The notes beneath the pieces are model-generated. The model was given only the letters and a program-made list of their open reading frames with translations, was not told the origin of the DNA and did not search any database. From JAPLKB01 sp964532465 (GTDB taxonomy: Bacteria; Desulfobacterota; Syntrophorhabdia; Syntrophorhabdales; Syntrophorhabdaceae), in NCBI GenBank assembly GCA_964532465.1, contig CAZHHX010000008.1:1-64000 (forward strand): DNA of 64,000 bases, in the 5' to 3' direction. The translations under genes and the position numbers were made by a program. Below are positions 35,098 through 43,139 of this stretch, piece by piece (the first letter of the stretch is position 1; the number at the start of each line of letters is the position of its first letter).

Positions 35098-35895
35098 GTG
35101 GGAGAATTAAAAAAAAGGGTCATTGCAGGCATTTTTCTTGCCCCTCTTACAGCATTTTTATTTTATATCTTGCCGCTTAAATGGTTTTTTGCGTTTCTGG
35201 CCGTAGTTGCTGTCCTTGCTGTTTTTGAAGGTATTACAATGGTAAAAATACCGAATAAGCATCTGTCGTTATTTATTATTATTTTCTGCCTTGTTCCTCT
35301 CTATTATAAATCCTATCAGGCATATATCATTTGGCTTATCGCATCACCCTTGATCTATCTTCTTGCCCGGCTTGCCTTCAACAGAGGCAATACAGAGGAT
35401 TTAAATAAGGAAATTATACGGGCTGTTTCGGCCATACTCCTTTGCGAAGTATTTATTATTCTCCCTCTTTTTTATGTATATATGTTAAAAGAGTTAAATA
35501 ATTATCTTCCTTTAATCCTCCTTTTTGCTTTATGGTCAAGTGATACATGCGCCTACTTTGCAGGTAAGACATTCGGGAAAACCCCTCTTGTGCCTCAAAT
35601 CAGTCCGAAAAAAACGTTTGAAGGTTTGATTGGCGCCATATTAGGCAGTATGCTCATTATTGTTTTGACAATCCGGTTATCGGGTTTAAGTCTGACAAAT
35701 TCACTGATTATCGGTTTTTTGATCGGCCTGCTCGGTCAGCTTGGTGATATATTCGAATCAATCAGCAAAAGGGTATCCGGTGTAAAAGACTCATCATCCC
35801 TGATCCCGGGGCATGGAGGCATACTCGACAGAATAGATAGTTTCATTTTTACCGCGCCGTTTTTTTACAATATATATAGTTTGGCAGGAATATAA
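35098..35895 (+). CDS. cdsA: Phosphatidate cytidylyltransferase
   Basis: The 265-residue membrane protein has about 7-8 hydrophobic segments and the CDP-diglyceride synthase signature SxxKRxxGxKDSSxLIPGHGGxxDRxDS (here SKRVSGVKDSSSLIPGHGGI then LDRIDS). It starts at GTG. It makes CDP-diacylglycerol for phospholipid synthesis. dxr starts 6 bases on. Confidence 0.95.
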   Translation: MGELKKRVIAGIFLAPLTAFLFYILPLKWFFAFLAVVAVLAVFEGITMVKIPNKHLSLFIIIFCLVPLYYKSYQAYIIWLIASPLIYLLARLAFNRGNTEDLNKEIIRAVSAILLCEVFIILPLFYVYMLKELNNYLPLILLFALWSSDTCAYFAGKTFGKTPLVPQISPKKTFEGLIGAILGSMLIIVLTIRLSGLSLTNSLIIGFLIGLLGQLGDIFESISKRVSGVKDSSSLIPGHGGILDRIDSFIFTAPFFYNIYSLAGI

Positions 35896-35901
35896 GGAGA
35901 C

Positions 35902-37092
35902 ATGAAAAAGAAGATCGCCATACTCGGCTCAACAGGTTCTATCGGGTGTTCAACACTTGAGGTTATAGATAACCAGAGGGATACTTTTGAGGTGTTCAGT
36001 CTTGTCTGCAAGGGAAACACGGATCTGCTGAATGAACAGATAGACAGATTTAAACCAAAATATGTATGTATCTCCGAAGAACATCTAAAGGGAAAGATTA
36101 ATTTTGATCGGAAAAGGCTGTTTACGGGGATAAATGGTATAAAAGAGATAATAGGCATGGAGGAAGATATAGTAGTGAATGCCATGCCCGGCAGTATCGG
36201 CCTTGAACCAACAATCAGCGCTTTAAAATCAAATAAGATTCTTGCCCTGGCAAACAAGGAAAGCCTTGTTATGGCAGGCAGGGTTGTCTCAAAACTACTC
36301 AAGAAGTCTGGAGCAAAACTTATACCCGTTGACAGTGAGCACTCCGCACTTTTTCAGGTTATGAAAAAGATAAGGAGGCGCGAGTTGAAAACCGTAACTA
36401 TTACAGCTTCAGGCGGTCCTTTCAGGGAGTACGGCAAAACCGCTCTGGCACATGTGAAGCCGAAAGAAGCTCTGAATCACCCTACCTGGAAAATGGGAAA
36501 TAAGGTGACGCTTGATTCGGCAACATTGATGAATAAGGGCCTTGAGGTGATTGAGGCGCGCTGGCTCTTTGATATTAAGCCTGAATTTATAAGGGTTCTT
36601 GTCCATCCTGAAAGCATTATTCATGGGATGATAGAATGCAGGGACGGTGCCTTTATGGCGTATATGGCAAATCCTGATATGAAAATCCCGATTTCCTTTG
36701 CCATCAATGAGGGAAAGATTTGTGACCTTCCTTCTGTCCCATTGAACCTGAAAGATTTGCGTAAATTAACATTCTATGCACCTGATACGGATAAATTCCC
36801 ATCGTTGCGGCTTGCTTTTGATGCGCTTCGCGCAGGCGACAGTGCTCTTGTTACGCTGAATGCTTCAAATGAAGTTGCCTCCGACGCATTTATAAATGGC
36901 AGGATCAGATTTGTTGATATTCCTGTTTTTATAGAACAGGCCCTTGAGCGCCATCCGGCATTAACAGTGGTTGAAGATATTGAAACTATATGGGAAATAC
37001 ATAATTGGGCAAAAGCATATACAGAAGAAATAATTGAAGGCTCAAAGTTTAAGGGCCTGTCCTCGCGCACCGGGGGTCAAAATTTAGCATGA
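35902..37092 (+). CDS. dxr: 1-deoxy-D-xylulose 5-phosphate reductoisomerase
   Basis: The 396-residue enzyme makes methylerythritol phosphate in the MEP isoprenoid pathway. NADPH site: ILGSTGSIGCSTLEV. Catalytic parts: LANKESLVMAG, PVDSEHSALFQ, TASGGPFR and HPTWKMGNKVTLDSATLMNKGLEVIEA. The last 10-12 residues are encoded by a GC-rich repeat core also seen elsewhere in the window, so the C-terminus is probably altered relative to relatives. Confidence 0.96.
   Translation: MKKKIAILGSTGSIGCSTLEVIDNQRDTFEVFSLVCKGNTDLLNEQIDRFKPKYVCISEEHLKGKINFDRKRLFTGINGIKEIIGMEEDIVVNAMPGSIGLEPTISALKSNKILALANKESLVMAGRVVSKLLKKSGAKLIPVDSEHSALFQVMKKIRRRELKTVTITASGGPFREYGKTALAHVKPKEALNHPTWKMGNKVTLDSATLMNKGLEVIEARWLFDIKPEFIRVLVHPESIIHGMIECRDGAFMAYMANPDMKIPISFAINEGKICDLPSVPLNLKDLRKLTFYAPDTDKFPSLRLAFDALRAGDSALVTLNASNEVASDAFINGRIRFVDIPVFIEQALERHPALTVVEDIETIWEIHNWAKAYTEEIIEGSKFKGLSSRTGGQNLA
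37051..37080 (+). repeat. GGGCCTGTCCTCGCGC repeat core inside dxr
   Basis: AAGGGCCTGTCCTCGCGC is shared exactly with the repeat at 46538-46587 (opposite strand) and, in a slightly changed form, with 48372-48390. It encodes the dxr tail KGLSSRTGGQ. Confidence 0.65.
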
Positions 37093-37199
37093 TTTTCATG
37101 CTTTTGACACAGTCAGGGCGAAAAAGAACTATTTCAGGACGGAAATGAATACCCCGTTGGCAAGCCTTGGAATATCAAAGGCAAGGCAAAAGCCTGAAA

Positions 37200-37272
37200 C
37201 GAATCACCCCGTAAAAAATTGCGGGGCAAATTATCCGGAAGCAAACTTCGGGTTGTGTGCCCGCGGGGCAAC
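37200..37272. repeat. Intergenic palindromic repeat, copy B
   Basis: Lies between dxr and rseP. It shows GAATCACCCC, the hairpin GGAAG-CAAA-CTTCGG and a TGCCC-GC-GGGGCA hairpin, in the same order as 5265-5362. No coding potential. Confidence 0.45.
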
Positions 37273-37293
37273 TAAATATGAGAGGTCAATAAC

Positions 37294-38364
37294 ATGGTTA
37301 TTAACATAATTTATGGTTTTATCGCGCTGAGTCTTCTTATACTTGTACATGAGCTCGGTCATTTTCTTGTTGCAAGATGGGCAAATGTAAAAGTTCTGTC
37401 GTTTTCATTAGGCTTCGGGAAAAAACTCCTGAGTTTTAAAAAGGGCGAGACTGAATATGCCATATCTGCCATCCCTCTTGGCGGATACGTAAAGATGCTT
37501 GGTGAAGCGCCGGGAGAAGAGGTGCCGGAAGATGAGAAATCGCGGTCATATTCTGACAAGCCGCCTTTTGTGAAGATTCTCATAGCTTTTATGGGTCCTT
37601 TTTTCAACATACTTTTTGCCCTGGTTCTTTTCTACTTTGTGTTTCTGAGCGGATATTCTGTCCTTTCAACAAAGGTAGGAAGCGTGGACAAGGATTATCC
37701 TGCTTATAAAGCGGGCATAATAGAAGGAGACACCATCGTAGCCATTGACGGCAAAAGTCTTTCCGAATGGTCGGATCTTATGGATGCCATGGCCCAAACA
37801 ACAGGTTCACAGCCAATTAAAGTGACCGTAAAAAGAAATGGGAACTCCCTCGATGTATCATTAACCCCGAAGGAGATGGAAAGCAAAAACATCTTCGGAG
37901 ATACGATCAAGAGAAAGGTCATTGGCGTTGCAGCATCAAATGAGTTTTTTGAAAAAAAGGAGACGGTTTCCGGCGCGGCGGTAAAAGCCGTTTATCAGAC
38001 GTACAACCTTACGAAGATAACGATAGTAGGGATTGTTAAATTGATAGGCGGAAGTATCTCTCCAAAGCAGGTCGGAGGACCCCTTCTCATCCTTGAAGTT
38101 GCCGGCAAACAGGCAAAGGAAGGCAAAAAAAATCTCATATATTTTATTGCAATAATCAGCATCAACCTTGCCGTCATCAATCTTCTCCCTATCCCCATCC
38201 TTGACGGAGGCCATATCCTGTTCCACATCATAGAAATTGTCATAAGGAGAAAAGTTTCACTGAAGTTTATCGAAATTTCCCAGAAGGTCGGCATGGGAAT
38301 TCTCATTGCTATTATGGCGCTCGCCTTCTTTAACGATATTACAAGGATGTTCTTTGGAAAATAG
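37294..38364 (+). CDS. rseP: Site-2 protease RseP
   Basis: The 356-residue inner-membrane zinc protease has the HELGH motif at residues about 21-25, one PDZ domain (YPAYKAGIIEGDTIVAIDGK) and the C-terminal NLLPIPILDGGHILFH with the Asp zinc ligand. It cleaves anti-sigma factors and other membrane substrates. The single PDZ domain is common outside the gammaproteobacteria. It overlaps tsaB by 11 bases. Confidence 0.95.
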   Translation: MVINIIYGFIALSLLILVHELGHFLVARWANVKVLSFSLGFGKKLLSFKKGETEYAISAIPLGGYVKMLGEAPGEEVPEDEKSRSYSDKPPFVKILIAFMGPFFNILFALVLFYFVFLSGYSVLSTKVGSVDKDYPAYKAGIIEGDTIVAIDGKSLSEWSDLMDAMAQTTGSQPIKVTVKRNGNSLDVSLTPKEMESKNIFGDTIKRKVIGVAASNEFFEKKETVSGAAVKAVYQTYNLTKITIVGIVKLIGGSISPKQVGGPLLILEVAGKQAKEGKKNLIYFIAIISINLAVINLLPIPILDGGHILFHIIEIVIRRKVSLKFIEISQKVGMGILIAIMALAFFNDITRMFFGK

Positions 38365-39043
38365 GATTGTTCTTGGAATAGACAACTCTATGGATTTTCT
38401 GAGTATTGTCCTGTCTATTGAAGAGAGGCTTATCGAAGAAAGACACATCCGAAATAAAAAAACACCGTCAGAGACGCTTCCCGTTGAAATATCGCACATA
38501 CTTTCCAGTAACGGCTATACAATAAATGACGTTCATCTTGTTGTTTTGACCCTGGGGCCAGGGTCATTCACCGGTATAAGAGTAGGCCTTGCCTTCTGCA
38601 AGGGACTAAATGCCGGCGGCAATATCCCTCTTGTGGGGGTGCCGACGCTTGACGTGCTTGCATCGCCTTTCTCGTTTATGGAGGGGCATTATATTTTTCC
38701 GCTGATAGATGCAAAAAAAGGCGAGATATTTTCTTCCATGTATCATGTGTCTGAGGGGCATGTTCAAAGGCTTACTGATTATACTTCAATAAAACCTGAA
38801 AGGCTTAAGGATATTATAAAAACACCCTGTATATTTTTCGGCACCGGTACAGCCCTATGTGAGCCTTTCCTTTCCGGCATGCATGATGTCAGGATAATCA
38901 GAGAAGGTTTTTTGAAGATTTCTGGTGAATCGTTGATTAAAGAAGGGTTAAAAAGGGAAAAAATATTGGAGAAAAACTCTCTGGAACCCATCTACTGCAG
39001 AAAATCGGAAGCAGAAATTAAATTCAATGTAACGGTTGATTAG
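38354..39043 (+). CDS. tsaB: tRNA threonylcarbamoyladenosine protein TsaB
   Basis: About 229 residues, beginning at a TTG (MENRIVLGIDNS) that overlaps the rseP stop. A longer frame from 38306 lies inside rseP and is unlikely. The hallmark LVVLTLGPGSFTGIRVGLAFCKGLN is clear, and the fold is the truncated ASKHA fold of TsaB, partner of TsaD in t6A synthesis. The C-terminus carries an extra PIYCRKSEAEIKF, typical of the family. Confidence 0.92.
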   Translation: MENRIVLGIDNSMDFLSIVLSIEERLIEERHIRNKKTPSETLPVEISHILSSNGYTINDVHLVVLTLGPGSFTGIRVGLAFCKGLNAGGNIPLVGVPTLDVLASPFSFMEGHYIFPLIDAKKGEIFSSMYHVSEGHVQRLTDYTSIKPERLKDIIKTPCIFFGTGTALCEPFLSGMHDVRIIREGFLKISGESLIKEGLKREKILEKNSLEPIYCRKSEAEIKFNVTVD

Positions 39044-39199
39044 ACACAGCAAACCCTGCAATAATTATTTCCTTTATTTCTTTCTCCCTATGCTCGTTTC
39101 CATTGAAATGCAATAAAAACTTGCGTTTTTTCGTATTTGTGCTATTACAGATACATATAACATCTCAGGCAAAGACAAAAGCTTCATAATGTTTAGGTT

Positions 39200-39564
39200 T
39201 TGTCAAAAGTTACATGAAAAAACAATATACAGAGTGAGCATTAACAGGCATTTACAATGATAAAACAGGGGGAGAGAGAAGGATGTATGGGAAATGAAGA
39301 AATTATTCTTCATTTCCGCCGGATTGGCATCAGTAAATAAAGACAGATGCAAATCCGGCTTGAGTGGGCGATGGCATTTCGAGAATGTTCAGGTTTGGAT
39401 GGGCTGTAAGCTTTGCAGGCTGTAGACGTACTGAACGTACGTCGGAAGATCGCAAAGCGCAGCAGACCGCCAAAGATGGATATTCCCGAAATGCCATTGA
39501 CCGACAAAGTGAACAAAGACAAACTGCTCAAGAATAAGAGCAAGAGGCAAGAAGCTTTTGACAA
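39200..39564 (+). mobile_element. Structured repeat element, complete copy 1 (MITE-like)
   Basis: Ends are TTGTCAAAAGTTAC (39200-39213) and GAAGCTTTTGACAA (39551-39564), near-perfect inverted repeats. Inside are three stems: 39318-39331 with 39346-39359; 39366-39390 with 39478-39502; and GACGTAC (39425-39431) with GTACGTC (39437-39443) nested within the second. No long frame is present. Copies lie at 56378-56668 (minus) and 63932-64000. TA follows the right end in copies 1 and 2. The downstream secreted-protein gene starts 27 bases past the element. Confidence 0.75.
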
Positions 39565-39591
39565 TACCCAATGTTTAAAAGGGAGATTAAT

Positions 39592-40029
39592 ATGAAAATC
39601 TTTCTATTTTTTGCAATAGCTGTCGCGCTTGTGACTCTTGCCCCCAATTCTGTTTCAGCAGAAGAAATATCTTGCAAATTAATACAGAATAAAAATGTTG
39701 TAGCTGTCTCAATTCAGCCGCTTGATACGGAGAAAGTTGAGGTAATACTTTCTGTTGCAGACAGTATTGTAAATACGAAATCAATATCTTACGAATATAG
39801 AATATTCAATAAAGATGTTGTAAGAATTAAAGAAGATTATCTCCAAATAGATAATAATCCCGGAGGTTCGATAAGAAAAGAACATTTTCACGCAGGAGAT
39901 ATTATTTCCATAGAAATCCTGCCCAGAGCATCTTCGGGAGCTTCATGGTGTCAACCCTGTTACACATATTTTAATAAAGCAATGAGAGCAAAAGGTGTAA
40001 GCGTAGTATTCAAATGGGTTTCAGATTAA
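39592..40029 (+). CDS. Small exported protein of unknown function
   Basis: 145 residues with a clear signal peptide (MKIFLFFAIAVALVTLAPN, cleavage after VSA). The start at 39592 follows GGGAGA. The mature part is acidic and Ile/Val-rich and ends with a SWCQPCY motif about 25 residues before the C-terminus. That resembles a thioredoxin CxxC, but no thioredoxin fold precedes it. I do not recognise the family. It lies immediately downstream of the structured repeat element. Confidence 0.7.
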   Translation: MKIFLFFAIAVALVTLAPNSVSAEEISCKLIQNKNVVAVSIQPLDTEKVEVILSVADSIVNTKSISYEYRIFNKDVVRIKEDYLQIDNNPGGSIRKEHFHAGDIISIEILPRASSGASWCQPCYTYFNKAMRAKGVSVVFKWVSD

Positions 40030-40084
40030 TTATATTCCAGGACAGGATACATAAAAAATGGTCCTGCCCCTTTTAATAAATCTG

Positions 40085-40426
40085 TTATTTAAAATCTCTG
40101 AATTTGGCTTCGATGGCGCTTATGTCATCCATGCGGATAAAAACGTCATAAAAGTCTTTCCCGGCAATTTTTTCCAGATGAATGAAGCTGCTCCCCACAG
40201 ATTTGACGAAACCCTGGTAGACTTTCCCGGAACGAAGACTTACGAATATATCTTTGCCGACTAAGGGATCAAGGTTATCCTTCAAGGAGCCGGCAGTATT
40301 GAAACTTACTCCTTTAATAACAACTGTCTGCGCAGACAATTCTGTTGAAACTGCGAAAAAAGATACACAAAAGATAACCATAGCCAACCCTGCAAATACC
40401 GAATACTGTGTTTTTGCTGTTTTCAT
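40085..40426 (-). CDS. Exported Sm-fold-like small protein
   Basis: 113 residues. The start at MKTAKTQ was chosen because AAGGAGG precedes it. A signal peptide or anchor (VFAGLAMVIFCVSFFAV, then LSAQ) is followed by a domain reading VGKDIFVSLRSGKVYQGFV, then IHLEKI and VFIRMDDISAIEAKF. This spacing is like an Sm/LSm fold, Sm1 plus Sm2 strands. Export of an Sm-like domain is unusual, so the role is open. Confidence 0.65.
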   Translation of the reverse strand: MKTAKTQYSVFAGLAMVIFCVSFFAVSTELSAQTVVIKGVSFNTAGSLKDNLDPLVGKDIFVSLRSGKVYQGFVKSVGSSFIHLEKIAGKDFYDVFIRMDDISAIEAKFRDFK

Positions 40427-40497
40427 AAAGCCTACCTCCTTTTTTGTTATACGACTATAGTCACCGCGGCTTGCCGCGAGCCGACGCATATTTAATA

Positions 40498-41565
40498 TTA
40501 TTTCAGACCACTGATTTCATTCTCTTTAGCAAATGTTCTTATTTTTGATTCAAAATCAGGTTTCCTGTTTTTCCTCAAAAAATAGTTATTTGCATATACG
40601 GCAAAAACCGATCTTACGTGTTGGTTCACAAGTTTTTTCTGTGTTTTCATTAGTTGTTCCAATTCGGATTGAATGTTTTCGGTGGTTATGTATGAGATAT
40701 TTTTTTCTATGTGGGCGATTATATCAAACTGAACATCCCGACTTTCAGTTTTTGCAGGAGCAGCAGTTTTTCCGGAAACTTCTTTTGGATGGGTTGCACT
40801 CCTCATCAAGGGGTAAAATAAGAAGAAAACTATCAAAGCAAATGACAGTGCAAGCAATATCCTGTGGTAAAAGATCGGAAGCATGCCTCCCCGTAAAGTC
40901 CAGCCCGAGGAAAGTATTGTTGATTGCATGGGAAGCCAAAGCTCATTAGAATCATAGGTAAGTTTTTTCATATCAATCTTTAATCCGCCATCTTCAGAAA
41001 AACCAATGGATGGCCGATATTCTGTTGATAATTCAGCAGAAATACCGGTGCTATAGTTGAGGGATACTTCAAAGAAATTTTTCGAGATATTCCACTGCCA
41101 GTCTTTGTCCTTCATGATGAAAAACACATCATGCTTTTTCTCGTCAACAGTAAGAACAATAACCCGCTTCTTGCTTGTTGAACCGCCGCTTGTCAACTGA
41201 AAATAATCGATTGAAGAAGACCATGTAATAACTACCTTGTTGTTGCTTTTCATAAAATCGAATAATTTCTTCCCATCTACTGGAGAATTAAACGTTTTTT
41301 CGAGACGGTTGACAAGTTCTGCAGCGGATATAGGCGGAGTTCCCGGCACCGGTTTAAAAACTATAAAAACATCCTGGAGACAGAAAAACATAAGTATAAC
41401 AAAGCCCATATAAAGCGCTATTGTAAGGCATATCCCAAAGGGATGCTGAGCAAAAAGACTATCAACATTGACTTTAAATACAAACACTGCCATGAGGAAC
41501 AGAGCAGGCCCTACAGCCATAACGCCAACATATGAAAGCATATACAGAAGGAGTTTTATCATCAT
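40498..41565 (-). CDS. Multi-span membrane protein of unknown function
   Basis: 355 residues. Two membrane segments lie near residues 5-60 (LLLYMLSYVGVMAVGPALFL and FGICLTIALYMGFVILMFF) and one near residue 235 (ILLALSFALIVFFLFYPLM). A soluble domain of about 170 residues lies between them, and a basic helical tail follows. No recognised family. The start ATG overlaps the stop of a 54-residue gene upstream (ATGA), indicating an operon. Confidence 0.65.
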   Translation of the reverse strand: MMIKLLLYMLSYVGVMAVGPALFLMAVFVFKVNVDSLFAQHPFGICLTIALYMGFVILMFFCLQDVFIVFKPVPGTPPISAAELVNRLEKTFNSPVDGKKLFDFMKSNNKVVITWSSSIDYFQLTSGGSTSKKRVIVLTVDEKKHDVFFIMKDKDWQWNISKNFFEVSLNYSTGISAELSTEYRPSIGFSEDGGLKIDMKKLTYDSNELWLPMQSTILSSGWTLRGGMLPIFYHRILLALSFALIVFFLFYPLMRSATHPKEVSGKTAAPAKTESRDVQFDIIAHIEKNISYITTENIQSELEQLMKTQKKLVNQHVRSVFAVYANNYFLRKNRKPDFESKIRTFAKENEISGLK

Positions 41566-41726
41566 ATCTCAACCTCCAAACATTTTCCGAACAACCCTGG
41601 TTTTTCGCTCATAGCCTTAGATTTCTCAAGTAGTCTTTGGCATTTATTATACTTCACTTGTAAAGCAACATCCATATTTGAATTAGAAAACCAGAGTAAC
41701 AAAGCTCGCCGGAATACATATGGCAT
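41562..41726 (-). CDS. 54-residue protein translationally coupled to the membrane protein
   Basis: A short frame, starting MPYVFRRALLLWFSN and ending FGKCLEVEI, that begins 7 bases after a good GGGAGG site (41734-41739). Its TGA overlaps the ATG of the next gene. The hydrophobic N-terminus and basic middle part (KYNKCQRLLEKSK) give no family clue. The ribosome site and stop-start overlap support it as real, although codon evidence from 54 residues is limited. Confidence 0.6.
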   Translation of the reverse strand: MPYVFRRALLLWFSNSNMDVALQVKYNKCQRLLEKSKAMSEKPGLFGKCLEVEI

Positions 41727-41843
41727 GTTTCAGCCTCCCGGCAAATTCATACAAATTATTCACGGAACAACACACTTTATGACATTTTGAAGAGACAGGA
41801 ACATGAAGTTTTATAAGAAGCGTTTGAATAAGACGTTTTAGTG

Positions 41844-41872
41844 TTGACACAACTTGCTCTTCTTGTTAGCTT
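41844..41872 (+). promoter_or_regulatory. Likely promoter of the dodecin gene
   Basis: TTGACA (41844-41849) and, 17 bases on, TAGCTT (41867-41872) preceded by TGT, an extended -10 form. The dodecin ATG follows about 50 bases later with a GGAGGG site. The rest of 41727-41922 shows no gene on the plus strand. Confidence 0.45.
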
Positions 41873-41922
41873 TTACAATTAGCTTCTATTTATTCTATTA
41901 AAAATCCAGGAGGGTACTGAAT

Positions 41923-42138
41923 ATGAGGTCAGACGGCAAAGTAGCAAGAATAACGGAAGTGGTTTCCAGTTCGCCTAAAGGCTTTGATGACGCAATTATG
42001 GTTGGTTTCAAAAGGGCTTCCAAAACGCTGAGAGGTATAACCGGCTTAAAAGTAAAAGATCAACGCTGCAAGGTGGAAGACGGGAAAATTATCGAATACA
42101 GGGTTACTCTTGAAGTGCTCTTTATATTAGAAAGCTAA
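41923..42138 (+). CDS. Dodecin
   Basis: The 71-residue protein has the dodecin pattern: KVARITEVVSSSPKGFDDAIMVGFKRASKTLRGITGLKVKDQ and KIIEYRVTLEVLFILE. Dodecins form hollow 12-mers that store flavin or CoA. The flavin-stacking Trp common in archaeal and bacterial types is replaced here (LRGITGLKV), so the ligand could differ. A GGAGGG site precedes the ATG. Confidence 0.92.
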   Translation: MRSDGKVARITEVVSSSPKGFDDAIMVGFKRASKTLRGITGLKVKDQRCKVEDGKIIEYRVTLEVLFILES

Positions 42139-42156
42139 AATCGCCCGGCATATATA

Positions 42157-43122
42157 TTAACTGCGCAGGCCGCCATTATCCTGGCAGCCTTTTATATGCC
42201 AGAGGAATAGCTTTGCGTAGTAAGCGTACGACCTCTTTAATTTATCTTTAACCGGGAACAGGGGCAGAGTTGAGAATATTATAAGAAATATGCAGCACTT
42301 GAAGAACCTGACAGCTTTAAAAACCTTGTAATATAAGCAGGTGTGGTGTTTTCTGATAAATTTGTAAAGAGAAATATTGTATTCTATTCTGCCCTGAACC
42401 CAGTTTTTTGCGACTGTTTTCCCCTGCAAGTGAATAACCTTTGCATGAGGGTAGAAAACAACCCTGTATGTTTTGCCGCCTGTTCCGCACTTCATGTTCC
42501 TTGCCCTTAAGCAGAGATCTGTTTCTTCAAGGAAAAAAAAGAACCTTTCATCAAAACCTCCCAGTGATTCCAGCACATTCCTTCTGATCAGGACGGCAGC
42601 CCCGATGAGTGAAGGGATATTAAGGGCCGAGGAGATGTCCCGCAATGCGGAAGGTCTGGCGGAAATTTTTTCAGGAGAAATAAATTCAATGAGCGAGCGA
42701 GGGAAAATCTCGGAAGCTAAAGAGGGGGCATAGGCAAAAGAGCGTTGGCGCCGCATGTCAGGATATACAAGCTGAGGGCCGCATATACCGATATCCGGAT
42801 TTTCCTCCATAAAATCAAGCATCTTTTTTGTTTCACTCTTAACAAGAAGAGTATCGGAATTTAAAAAAAACATATATTCGCCGGTAGAGTGTGAGAAACC
42901 TTTATTGACAGCAACAGCAAAACCTTCATTTTTCTCATTTTTGATATATAAAAAATCGGGGAAATAATTCTTGACCATTTCCCCGGTACGGTCAGCAGAC
43001 GCATTATCTACGATAATTACTTCTTTTAAAAGCGGCTCCAGGGTTTTATCCTTTTTAATTGAGGATAAAAGATTTTTAAGAAGTTCTTCCGTATCTTTCG
43101 TTGTTATGATAATGGAAAGCAC
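42157..43122 (-). CDS. Family 2 glycosyltransferase (rhamnosyltransferase-like)
   Basis: 321 residues with a GT-A fold: LSIIITTKDTEELL, IIVDNASADRT, NKGFSHSTGEYMFFLNSDTLL (DxD equivalent NSD) and FDERFFFFLEETDLCLRARN. A short hydrophobic stretch lies near the C-terminus (CCIFLIIFSTLPLFP). It probably adds sugars to a surface polysaccharide, with the sugar unknown. It starts at GTG 17 bases after iorA. Confidence 0.88.
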   Translation of the reverse strand: MLSIIITTKDTEELLKNLLSSIKKDKTLEPLLKEVIIVDNASADRTGEMVKNYFPDFLYIKNEKNEGFAVAVNKGFSHSTGEYMFFLNSDTLLVKSETKKMLDFMEENPDIGICGPQLVYPDMRRQRSFAYAPSLASEIFPRSLIEFISPEKISARPSALRDISSALNIPSLIGAAVLIRRNVLESLGGFDERFFFFLEETDLCLRARNMKCGTGGKTYRVVFYPHAKVIHLQGKTVAKNWVQGRIEYNISLYKFIRKHHTCLYYKVFKAVRFFKCCIFLIIFSTLPLFPVKDKLKRSYAYYAKLFLWHIKGCQDNGGLRS

Positions 43123-43139
43123 TTGATTTTACCTGATAC

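Noticed and set aside
39290..39592. Short reading frames inside the structured repeat as a conserved protein
   Set aside because: The frames in copy 1 (for example MGNEEIILHFRR) and copy 2 end at different places, and the remainder is not conserved as protein, while the stems are.
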